NCBI GenBank assembly: GCA_030142905.1
Contig: JASJOG010000324.1
Span: 125,001 to 189,000, forward strand
Direction of reading: 5' to 3'
DNA: 64,000 nucleotides
Origin: Heliopora coerulea
Taxonomy: Eukaryota; Cnidaria; Anthozoa; Scleralcyonacea; Helioporidae
The notes under the pieces were generated by a model. That model was given only the letters and a program-made list of their open reading frames with translations. It searched no databases and had not been told where the DNA came from. Of the stretch, positions 23,101 through 35,100 are shown piece by piece. The translations under genes and the position numbers were made by a program. Positions within the stretch are counted from its first letter, which is position 1; every line of letters starts with the position of its first letter.

Positions 23101-26100
23101 GGAAACATAATAACGATAGGAGGCCAGACATTACACAATAGGACAGGGTAGGGAAACGGATTTGGTTGGAGGACATGGCTTGTTCTCACGAACAAAATAT
23201 TGAAGAAAAACATTGGGAAAAGTTAAACAAGGACCAAAACCGTTTGAAACGAAAAGGAAGCGACCGGGATTCCATGTAGAGATAATACCAATGGTAATAG
23301 GATGTCTTGGAGGTGGTGTTAATAAATTACAGCAACAAATTGATAAATATATAACAAAACATAATCTGAAAATCAGCATCTTGAGAAATCCAAGATATGG
23401 ATTGAAACAAGACGAGAAATGAGTTTGTGGTATTTCGATTTTATTGCAAAATCATTGTCAGACTGATACGACATGAAAAGGAAGCTAAATGGGAGGTGCG
23501 TAACATGCAGAAAATAGTATTAATGGAAAGTAAGACACTTACGCCAAGTGGTGAGCAAAGTGGCCCAAGAGGATTGATATTTTAGAATATGCAGTGTTAA
23601 AACATGCTACCCTAACAAATTTTGAGAGGAAATCCACTATGTACATCTGGTAGGCGCTATTGGCCGTTAAGGATCGGCTATCCAACCAAGATCATGATAA
23701 TAATCACAATAATTAGATGGTGTGTGACTTGTTATAATAATAACAATAATAACAGGGCACTGGAGTAGGACAAGCAAAGCTTCAGCCTATTACGTTAAAG
23801 TGGCTGCTCCCGCCCACCACAATCCGGGGTGGCACCTTTGGCAACTGCCAGCAACTCATCAGCCAGGGGTAGATAAGACTATTTAGTCTTGGATGGAAAC
23901 TTATCTAGGAGAAGGTAACTCTGAGATAAAAAATCAGAAGAACTAAGGCACGACAATGTCAGAGCCAGTGAGTTCCATAATATGAGAAAGCTTTGATGAA
24001 ATGACCTAGGGAGTAGCGCTCATGCCTGGTTAGCTGGGTAGACAGGTAGTCGAAAGCCTCAGCTTGCTTGAATTGGCTGGCGGCTGCAAGTACACTACTT
24101 TCAGGTGTTGGCAAACCGGTCCTGTTGGCCCAAGGTCTAGAAGACAGTCCGTACAGCTGACTAATGCCCCTAAACTTAGTTTATGGAGGGTAAACCAGCT
24201 TTAACTGCCGGAACAGATGAGCACCAATCTAACAATAAAACAATATTCAGACAACTCTTGCTGTGGCACACCTAAACTGACCTTAACTTGTTGGAAGTCC
24301 AACAGAGTACTGTTAAAGTGAAACTGGATATACGCATTGGGGAGTGCTTTCAGGGACGTTCGAGGGCTGTACGTCCCTTACCCTATTCTGACTCGATTAA
24401 ATGGGCGAGAAAGGGCTGGCTCTCTGGGCCACCTATAATAGACACTTTTAATGGAAAAAATTTCCTTTCCCTACGAGTTCCCTGAAATGTGCAATGCTTG
24501 TTGCGACCTTACCTGGCGGGATACCGGAAGCCCATGTCAGGTTAAGACCCCATCCGCTGTCTTTAATTTGATAATTTTTGAAGGAGGAAAATCTCGAGTG
24601 TCTAGATATCTTTAAGACCCAACCCGGACCTGTTGCGAAAAATGCAACATTGGGCCATCCGGCTGTGTATCGAATCCAAGACCTAACAAATCTAGTGCAA
24701 TGCTACGCCAGCTGAGCTGCGGAGTACGTTGCCAAGAGCATGGTCACGAGTTCAGCATATATAATGGTGGTAATGCCGATTGAGTGAAGGGTATATTCAA
24801 GAGAACATTGTGGCATTTAAACTTGACTGCTAACTGTTAAATTGATAATATTTGAAGGAGGAAAATATCGAGTGTGCAGAAATTTTTAAGAACCAAAAAT
24901 ATGGGGTGGTGTAAGTTGTAATAATAATAATGATGATAATAGTTGGGTGGTTAAGTTGTAATAAAAATAATAATAATTTGGGTGGCGTAAGTTGTAATAA
25001 TAATAATAATAATAATAATAAAAATAACAATCTGAAAATATGAATCTACCGATCTGAGTCTCGGTAGCTCAATGGTTAGTGCGTCTAACCGGTCATCAGA
25101 AGGATGCGAGTTCGATCCCAGTCGGAGGCTCAGAATAAGGGGAAGTGGCTAGATCTTACCTGGGGCCGGTCTAGAATGGAGAAGTAAGACGACTCCTTCC
25201 CTCCACTAGTCTGAGGGTTCACCTTGGGCAAGTGATAGGACCTCTCAAGCCCCCCTACCTAAGGTTACAAGAAGGGGAGATGAGGCTCTTAAGCCGTGGT
25301 GAAGGCAACCCATCTAGGAGAAGGAAAAGTTCATTATTAGGAAACCCTAACAGGAAACACGGGCGGATGGAGCTCTTTAGCGTATAGCAATCGTCTAAGG
25401 GAAGGAAGACCCCGACAGAAAAACCCGTCATCCCAAGGTGGAGTTACACGCTGAGGGGATGCCAGAATGGTGGCCGACACGACAGGAGGTCGGGAACGTA
25501 AAACTCACAGAGGTGGCAAACCTGTGTTTTAAGAAGTTCCTTACCTGATGAGCTGGGCAACTTCAGATGGACTGACCATTCCCGTGCATGTAAAACTTAC
25601 CGGTAGTCAATATATGAACTGCTGGGATTTGACATTATGAGTCAACCTTTAACTTTAGAAGTAGATGCTCTAGACCTAACAAATGCAGTGCAAGCTGAGA
25701 ATATTACTAGAGCACCAATAAACAACCGAGGGAGAGGGAAGAGGCCGGAGTGGACCTTGGAGGAGAAAGTACTACTCGTCAAGATAGAAACTGAGAAAAG
25801 AGAGAGAGGAAGCGGATTCATGAAGCGTGTTAAAAAGAGATGGTCAAATGAAGCGCGGACAAAGAAGACTGTCTCGGCCCAGAACCTAGTAGATAATGCT
25901 AGGAGGTTCAAATTAGAGGAGGAAGTAATGGGTCAGCTAGAAGGACGATCTGAGAAGTCTGAGCCTGTGTCACCACCAGAGTATGCATTGGACGACAGCC
26001 AAGAAGGTTCGACTGGTTGAAATAGATACGGAGGAAAGGAAACGTGGATTTGGTTTTATGAAGAGAGTAGGTGATAGATGGGAACAGGAGTTTGGAGAGA

Positions 26101-29100
26101 GATTAAAAGATCAAAAGCTGAGAAATAATGCTGCTAGATTTAAGAAGGAGAAACAGATTGCGAATCTTGTCTTGGTGAGAAAAAGGAATGAGGAGCGTGG
26201 GGAGGAGGGAAATGAGGCAAGAGTTGAGGACGGGGAATTGGAGAAGACATCAAGAGTGGTAGGCGTGTCAGAGAAAGATGTAGAGCAGGAACCCCATAGA
26301 AGAACAGAAGCAGATGAAGCAGCAGTGACAGAAGGAGAAAAAGCATTAAGAGAGGTTTTCACAGCGGAGTTAGCGCAGCTGACACCAGCAAATGCGACCA
26401 ACATCGAAGAAAGGAACAGATTTCCGAAACTTAAAAAACTGCCTCCAGAAATAGCAAAGTGTGCAAATAAGATTCTTAGCGAATACCTTAAAAGTTGGAG
26501 ATCACAAAAGTTGGAGGAGATCACAGATGCAGTTTATGCCATGGGAAAGGGCAATAGTAAGATTACTGAATGCCAATGTAGGAGTCAAGGACATAGGAAG
26601 GAGATTGGACGGAGAAGGAAATAGAAGAGAGAGGAGGTTATGCAACCAGATTAAGGTACTAAGGCAGAGAATAGCGAGAGTGAATAATGAGCTCTATCGC
26701 AGAAAGACACAAAGAAAAGCAACGAGGAAAGAAGTGAAGATCTTACAAGAACTGAGGAAGTATGTAGAAGGAGGATCAGCAGGCACACAGGAGCTTGTGG
26801 AGGCCTCGGAGAAGTGGTTGGATGAGCTGAGGGTGAAGAAAGTGATATTGCTGAAAGCAGTGGAGAAGAGGAAGAAAAGAAAGAATAACGCAATGTTTGT
26901 AACAGATGAAGGGGCTTTCTACAAGAGAGTGAATAGTACAAAGGAATTTAAGGGCGAGCCCCCAGCAATGGAGAGATTCGTGGAATTTTGGGGAGGCATG
27001 TGGGAGGAGGAGAAGATTACTATTGAACAACCGTTGATGGAGAAAACCAAGGAGGATTTGAGAAAGAAGATCAGGGACGTACAGGATATCGAGATAAGTG
27101 AGGAAACCATTGGGAAAGTTATAAAGAGGAGGAAGAATTGGACTTTGCCTGGTATTGATGGAATCCAGAATTTATGGTGGAAGAAGTTTAGTGGAACCTG
27201 GAAGGCTTTAGAAAGAACAATGAAGAGCTGGAATGAAGATCCAGAGGGCATTCCGGAATGGGTGACTTTAGGCAGGAGAGTCCTTTTACCAAAGACTGAG
27301 GACTTATCATTTGAGAAGGAGTACAGACCAATAACGTGTCTAAATACTTCGTACAAGTTATTCACTGCTATGATAGGACGGTACATGAGAGATCATGCTC
27401 GACGGAACGAGATATGGGATGAAGGACAACTAGGAGCCTCAGAGGGACTGTTGGGTACGGTTGACCAACTGCTTATTGATAAGTGTATAATGGACGAGGT
27501 GAGAGAACACAAGAGGGACCTGGCAGTCGCGTTTTACGACTACAGGAAGGCGTACGATAAAGTTCACCATGACTGGATGGTGATGGTGTACGATTGGATG
27601 GGAGTACCTAAGCCGCTTATAAATGTGCAACGGAAATTGATGAGCAGTTGGAAGACACGGTTAGAGTTGAATGCTGGAAATCACAAGGTGCAGAGTAGAT
27701 GGATTAGAATACGGTGTGGTTTTTTACAAGGGGACAATTTTTCGCCGGTAGGATTTTGTCTGACTGAGTTTCCAGTTACAATGCTACTGGAAGAAACAAT
27801 TGGATATAGGATGGGACCCCCACGTGAAAGACTCACGAAGAGGACGCACAGTTTATTTATTGATGACCTGAAGACCTACCAGGAAAGCCATAAACAGATG
27901 GAAGCTGCTAACGAAATAATCGTGAAAGCTAGCGACGATACAGGGGCAGTGTACGGGGTGAAGAAATGTGCGGGGATAGTATTTAGAAGAGGTAAGATGA
28001 CTAAAAGCGAAGGCTTGACTATATTGGAAGAAAGGGCAGAGGCGCTGGATCCAGAGAAGGATGACTTCTACAAATTCCTTGGAATAGAACAGGGGAAGCA
28101 GATAAACAAAGACAAAGTATTGCAGAGAATCAAGGAAGAAATACGAAAGAGGTTGGATAGCCTCGTAGAGTTTGAGCTGCATGATAAGAATCTCATGAGA
28201 ACGATCAATTGCAGAGTCATCCCGGTTGCGGCATACGCCATGAATGTATGCCAGTTTACCCAAAAGGAGTTATATGATCTTGATATGCTGTTGAAGAATA
28301 TTCTACGTAAGAGAGGTATGCTGGGCCGACAGGCAGGTGATGAGAGGCTTTACCTCAACAGACAGCATGGAGGGCGCGGCTTAAAGATGCCTGCAGCAGG
28401 TTTATAAGGAAACAAAGGTGCGAGTGGCAACGTACATGGTTTGTACCATGAGCCGCTGAATAAGGATTGCTTGGAAGAGAGAGTATAACAGCGAATACAA
28501 GAACTTAAAAAGGGAAGCAGAACAAGCGTTGCGTGAAGTTGGGGTGGAGGTTCAATTTAGGGAGGACGAAATCTGGAAAGACAGTGAGAAGATGGAGAAA
28601 GAATGGGCAGGATGCTGGGCGGAGCTGAAGAAAGGAATGCAGGACGGGTATACAGAGAAGTTGAAGAATGATTATAAGGCGAAGGGTATGCAGAGTCAAG
28701 TGTTAACAGAGCAGGAGAACGAGAGTCTTGTGTGGTTGAACACAAATATCACACCGCAGAAGACGGCTGGAATCATGGATTTGCTGGAACAGATGGTGGA
28801 GACTCGGAAATGGAAAGTGTTGCGTGGGATAGGAGGCGGGGACGGAAAATGTAGATTGTGCAAGAAGTTTGATGAAACCGTTCAACACTTGCTTGCAGGG
28901 TGTGAGATTCTAGCAGGAACCGAGTATCTCGTTAGGCACAACAATGCCTTGATGGTACTGGCTGTTAGCTGGGCCGTTGAGAGAGAACTTCTTCCTACCA
29001 ATACGGCATGGTACACTGTTAGATGGGAGAATGGCCACGTTTTAAAGGGGAACGGGTTCAAGTTGAGTTGGGACTTCGAGAATAGGATGAGAAAGACCAG

Positions 29101-32100
29101 CTCTGCTCGCAGACCAGACTTGACATTAGAGGACGAGAAAGCGAGGAAGATCTGGTTAGTGGACATGTCATGCCCTTCAAGAGCAGAACATCAAGGAAGC
29201 GACGAGAACGAAGTTACAGAAGTATCAGCAGCTGGCATTCGAAACCAGAGAAAAGGGAAGAAGGTACACAGTGGAAGTAGTGCCGGTAATACTTGAATGC
29301 CTGGAAGGTGGTGTCGAAGATGCAACCAGAGCAGTGAGAAAGATTATTGGAGATGAGAACTGTGTGATTAGGATAATCACTACAATGCAGAGGACGGTGC
29401 TTTATGAGGGGGAAACAATGATTAGGAAAGTGCTTGGCGGAGTGGTACAGTCAGAGTAGTGAACGTGCAGTCAAAGCGCATCAGCCTTCGTGTGAACAAC
29501 TATGGGAACACCTGTACCTCAGTTACCCCCAAACAATATTTGGTGGGAGGGAATAATGGCTAGAATATGAACTGGCTAATGGAAACATAATAGCCCCCCG
29601 AGGGCTACCACCTTGTCGTGGTGGAGGATCTTGCGCGTCTCAACGATCCTGAGAGCTAGGCTGGCATTAGCAAATGTTCCTGGTAGGGTCGCCTAAGCCA
29701 GACAGGTCAAAATGGAGACCAGACAAAGAGTAGCTCGGTGATTGTGTCACCTTATCATCACTAACTCACAAAAGTGATGAATAATGAGCAACAATAGAGA
29801 TGAAAATAACGACGTGAATGAGGCCAGAAATGGTCTCTCGTCCGGCAGTGATGGTTTGAACGGACAGGCACCACTCGGTCGTCATCAAGTTACTGCCCGT
29901 AAAAAGTGGAACAATGCGTTATATCGAGTTGTAATGGAATGCTATTTTGAGAGTAAATCAGGAACCAGAGGGTACAGAAGGAGAATGTTGAATAGCTGGC
30001 AGAATAGAGGGATGTTTAGGATGTCTGAGCAAAATTTAGCTGATCAGGCAAGAGCAATTAGAAACAATAATTGGCTCTCCACTGTCGAGCTGGAGGAGAT
30101 TAAGCGATGAGTGGATAGTGCGGCGGATGACGATAATAATGAGAATAGGATGAATAATGATGGAATGAATATGCAGCAAAATCAAGAACCTGTTTCTGAG
30201 TGTAGATCGGAGAGGGAAGACAACGAGGAAGGAGTCTACCAATTTCGAGCCCTGAATCTGGAAGAACTGTCAGAGGGACAGCAAGATATTCTGAATGATA
30301 TCAAACTGGCTCTAGAAGAAGATGAGGCAGAACAACGAAGATCTTTGAAACATGTGGAGAGAAAGAAGCTCCGTGAGGTGGCTAAACAAGTGAATGATGT
30401 ACTCGTGCACATTCAAACAGCTGATATAACCGAAACCAATGGGCTAGTGCGAACCGCAGCTATGGTTGTAACGCGGAGACTAGGTATAAAGAAAAGAAGT
30501 ACTGAAGCAAGAAAAAACCCTTTTGGAAGAGAAGAATAAAGAACAAAATTGATGTGTTGAGGAGAGAGATAAGCAAGCTGGAGAGGAGAAAGAATAATAG
30601 GAATAAAGTTGGCAAGGGGCTGACACAGATTGAGAAGAAATACCTAGTGAGAAAGAAAGGGTTGAATGTTGTTATTGAGGAATTGAAGCAACGAGTGACA
30701 GCTAATGCTGCAAAAATTAAGAAGATATGAACAACGGATAAACCAGTACAGACAAAATCGCATGTTTCAGAATGACCAGAAGAAATTCTATCAAGAAATG
30801 GGCGGTGTAACCAGGGAGAGAGATATTACACCTGATCCCCTAGAGAGCTGCGATTTTTGGAGCAGTATCTGGGATAATCCTACTGAGCACAATCGAGAGG
30901 CAGAATGACTAGATGACGTTAGAAAAGAGCTTAGCCAATACACAGCCCAAGAGGATGTGATGATTTCTGTAGTAGATGTGAAACAGCAGTTGAAGAAAGT
31001 GTTGAATTGGAAAGAGCTTGGGCCGGATGGCGAGCAGGGATTTTGGCTAAAGAATTTTAAAGCACTCCATTGTCGCATTGCAGAACAACTTAATCTAATT
31101 CTGGAATCTTACTCCGTACCGCAATGGCTGAACCAAGGAAGAACGATTCTCTGTATGAAGGATCCGTCAATGGAAAATGCTGTGGAAAACTTCCAGCCCA
31201 TAACATGTCTTCCATTTATGTGGGAATTACTCAGCGGAATGCTTTCGGAAAAAATGCACGACCATCTTGAGACGACACACTTACTTCCTGAGGAACAAAA
31301 AGGATGTCGGAAACGTTCAAGGGGGACTAAAGACCAACTCCTCATAGATAAAATGGTACTACGGAATTGTAAGCGTAGAAAAACAAATCTGGCGATGGCC
31401 TGGATTGACTATCCTAAGACTTACAACATGGTGCCTGATTCCTGGCTTCTGGAAACGCTGGAACGTACTGGAATAGCTACTAATATCCAGCAATTAGTAC
31501 GAGAGAGCATGCAAGATTGGAAGACGGTGCTTACAGCAAATGGCCCAACTTTAATGGAAGTCAAAATTCAAAGAGGTATTTTCCAGGACGACAGTCTATC
31601 ACCCCTGTTGTTTGTCATCTGCTTGATACCGCTGTCGATTGTCTTGCGAAGCTGCAAAGTAAGATACCAACTAGGAAAGGATGCTGGGTCCATTAACCAT
31701 CTTTTATACATGGACGACCTAAAGATGTATGGAAAAGATGAGCGTGAAATTGACTCTCTAGTGAACACTGTCCGGATAGTCAGCAATGATTTCGGCATGG
31801 AGTTCTGCCTTAAGAAATGTGGTGTACTCGTTTTAAAGAGAGGAAAAGTTGGCAAGTCTGAAGGAATTGACCTCCCACAGGGGCGACAGATGAAAACGGT
31901 AGAGGATGATGGATACAAGTATCTCGGGGTCCTTGAATACGACGATCTGCTTCTCAACAAAACGAAGGAAGCGCTGACCAGTAAGTACTTCCACAGAGTG
32001 AAGGTTTTAAAATCTAAGTTAAATGGAAGGAACACCATACTTGCCTTGAACACATGGGCCGTGCCAGCGCTACGTTATGGTGCCGGGATAGTGAACTGGT

Positions 32101-35100
32101 CTAAAGCTGAGCTGAAGAACATGGACAGGAAGACAAGGAAACGGATGACAATCTATGGAATGCTACACCCTCAAACGAATGTTGACCGCTTGTACCTTCC
32201 AAGACAATGTGGTGGTTGTGGGCTGATTGGAGTTGAGGACTGCGTACGTGCTGAAGAGATAGGCCGGTCCAATTATGTCCTGAAAAGTGAGAAAGCACTG
32301 CTTGGGGTGGTGAGGAATGAGAGTTTCTCAAACTCGGAGGAAGATGAGACTGCCGAGCATTTCAAAGAAAGGAAGAGAAGAAAAAGACAAGAGGACTAGA
32401 AGGCTAACACATTACATGGTCAGATCTTACGTCAAACTGAAGATGTCAGGGATGGGGCATCGTGGGACTGGATGATGAGAGGAGACTTGAAAAAGGAGAC
32501 CGAGAGGTCTGATCACAGCGGCCCAAAATCAAGCGTTGAGAACTGATGTGTTTAAAGCAAAAATCGACATACAGCAGCTATCTCCTTTATGTAGAATGTG
32601 TGGTGTGAAAGACGAGACGGTGGGCCACTTGTTGTGTGAATGTATTAAGATGGCACAGATTCAATATAAACATTGACATGACAACGTTGCCAGGATTGTG
32701 CACTGGGCAATCGCAAAACAGCGTGGACTTGATGTAAAAGAGAAATGGTACGAACACAAGCCGGAACCAGTCATTGAAAATGCTACAATAAAAATGCTGT
32801 AGGACTCTACCATCCAAACGGATCGTGAAATTGAAGCTCGGAGACCGGACATTGTACTGGTAAACAGGTAAGAGAATGAGTGCATAGTAATCGACATTGC
32901 TGTGCCTGCAGATGCTAATATTGCAGCAAAAGAAAAAGAGAAGATCCAAAAGTACCAGGACCTTAGAAAAGAGAGTGCACGTCTATGGGACATCAAAACG
33001 TGTGTGGTTCCAATGGTGGTTGGTTCACTAGGTATGGTTACCAAGAACCTTGCCAAGTACCTCGGGAAGATTGGAGTTCCAACAAAGATCAAACTCCCGC
33101 AGAAAGCAATACTACTCGGGTCTGCAAGGATTCTGCGAAATGTGCTTGAGGCCTAAGGCTGTGAGATACAGCTTGCCCTCAGCGTACTAACATGTGACCA
33201 GGACTACTACCTTGGTGTGGTGGGGAGGCTTGCGTACCTTAATGATCCTGAGAACTATACTGGCGGGAGCTTAGGCTCCTGGTAGGGACACCCTTGCCAG
33301 GCAGGTCAAAGGAGAGAGGTCAGACAAAATGTAGTACGGTGGTGGTGTAACCTAAAACTCACTAACCTCTAATGAGTGAAAAATGACAAAAAGTAATATA
33401 CCGAATAACGGCGTAAATGAAACTGGAACTTCATGTGAAGGTGTCTCGCCCGGCAGGTGCCAAGTGGAGCAGCAGCGCTGGCTCGGTCGTCATCATGCTA
33501 CTGCTGCAAATACTAGATTGAAATAGTCTAAGGATGTCAATGTTATAGTTATGGAACGCTTCTTCCTATGCAGACCTTTTACAGATGATGGAATACCAAT
33601 TCGAGGGTATCGCCAAAGGATGTACAGGATGTGGCAAGAAAGAGGATTGTTCTCTATAACGGAACAGCGACTAGCTGACCAGGCGAGAGCAATTAGAAGA
33701 AATGAGTGGTTAACAAAAGTAGAGCTGGAAGAAATAAAGAGACGTGTACTACATGAAGAGACGGGTAGAGAGATACAAAATCCAGAACAAGAATTGAGTG
33801 GGCAGCCAGACATTGAAGAAGAGCATATAAGAATAAATAGAGATGTTACAGAGGAAGAACAGAACGTCGGAGCAGAGAGACTTGTAACTGATGAGATTGA
33901 ACAAGCCACAGAAGAGGAGAAAAACATAGTTCACAAGATTATAGAACTGATGAACGAGCAAGATGATAGAAGTTGCAATTTAAAGAAAGATGATAGGATG
34001 AAAGTTTTAAAAGAAACAAAAAGGGCAAATAAGGTAATGAAGTACATCAAAACAAGCAATATCACAGAAACAGATTCCTTAAAGCTGTCGGCTTATATGT
34101 GGCAGAAAGATTAGGGATTGGGAATGAAAAAAGAGGAAAGAGGAATGGAGAACCATAGTGGAAGAGAAGGATCGAAAGAGTCATCAAAAGAATAAGAAAA
34201 GACATTGGAGTATTAGAACGAAGAAAAAGGGGAGAACTAAGAAGAGAAGAGAAGTATCAAATGCTGCAGAGAAGATATAAGATCAAAAGTAAAGGTGTGA
34301 CCATTGTGCTGCAAGAGCTAAAGCAAAGGGTCATTGCAAAGAAAGCAAAGGTAAATAGATACAAACAAAGAATAAAGCAATACCGGCAGAATAGAATGTT
34401 CAATGTGGATCAGAAAATGGTTTATCAAGAATTGAGCGGAGCTAGCAGACAGAAGATTGTACCTGACATTGAAGAAAGCAAGAAATTTTGGGGAAGTATG
34501 TGGGACAACAAAAAGAAACATAATGACAGGGCAGAATGGTTACAAGAATTAAAAGAGGATATAGACCATACTAGACAAGAAGACCTACATATTAACCAAA
34601 CTAAGGCTAAGATGCAGTGCAGAAAGGTGCCTAATTGGAAAGCGCCCGGGCCAGATGGGGTGCAGGGGTTTTGGTTTAAGAAATTAACAGCTTGCCATCA
34701 GAGAATAGCAGAGCAACTGGAGGGGATATTAAATGAAGGTGGAGAACTTCCGGAATGGATGACATTTGGCAGAACAGTGCTTTGTGTAAAAGACCCCGCA
34801 AAAGGCAACTCTGTTGACAATTTTAGACCTATATCGTGTCTTCCAGTGATGTGGAAACTTGTGACTGGTATTATTGCAGAAAGTATGTACGATTTTCTAG
34901 ATTCCAACAAAGTTCTACCAAACGCACAGAAAGGCTGCAAAAGACAATGCAGAGGAACTAAAGACCAATTGCTCATTGATAAGTTGGTGCTTAAGGACTG
35001 CATAAAAAGACACACTAACCTAGCAATGGCATGGGTAGATTATCAAAAAGCGTACGACATGGTACCACATTCATGGATTGAGGAATGTTTGAAAATGTTT

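Larger units (their letters stand above)
20455..23590 (+). mobile_element. R4-like LINE remnant (family B), split by a DNA transposon
   Basis: The two parts 20,455-21,049 and 22,457-23,590 are collinear with the uninterrupted copy at 54,340-55,990. They hold the 3' half of an RLE-type LINE: a knuckle [19 protein letters not shown] with the last cysteine lost (20,790), later a [12 protein letters not shown] segment followed by [14 protein letters not shown] (22,880-23,010), and a [18 protein letters not shown] tail (23,275). Many stops interrupt it. Confidence 0.7.
25130..29590 (+). mobile_element. R4/Dong-like LINE, element 1
   Basis: The element consists of about 500 nt of 5' region, N-terminal Myb-like domains, a reverse transcriptase, a CCHC knuckle and a restriction-like endonuclease, then a short 3' region that runs straight into element 2. 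The coding part changes frame at least four times, so this copy is dead. It lies in the sense direction opposite to the host gene. Confidence 0.8.
29591..33194 (+). mobile_element. R4/Dong-like LINE, element 2
   Basis: It starts with a GC-rich 5' region holding a hairpin CCACCTTGTCGTGGTGG at about 29,610. The domain order matches element 1. It joins element 3 head to tail with no TAA tail between. Its reading is interrupted by in-frame nonsense codons at 30,108, 30,906 and in the endonuclease part, plus small shifts. Confidence 0.8.

Noticed and set aside
22729..23213. Overlapping Leu/Ser-rich minus frames with signal-peptide look
   Set aside because: They lie opposite the R4-like remnant and overlap in several frames; no splice or domain support.
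26111..27386. Several long minus frames opposite the R4-like LINE
   Set aside because: They are antisense shadows of the RT and N-terminal frames; no motif in them.
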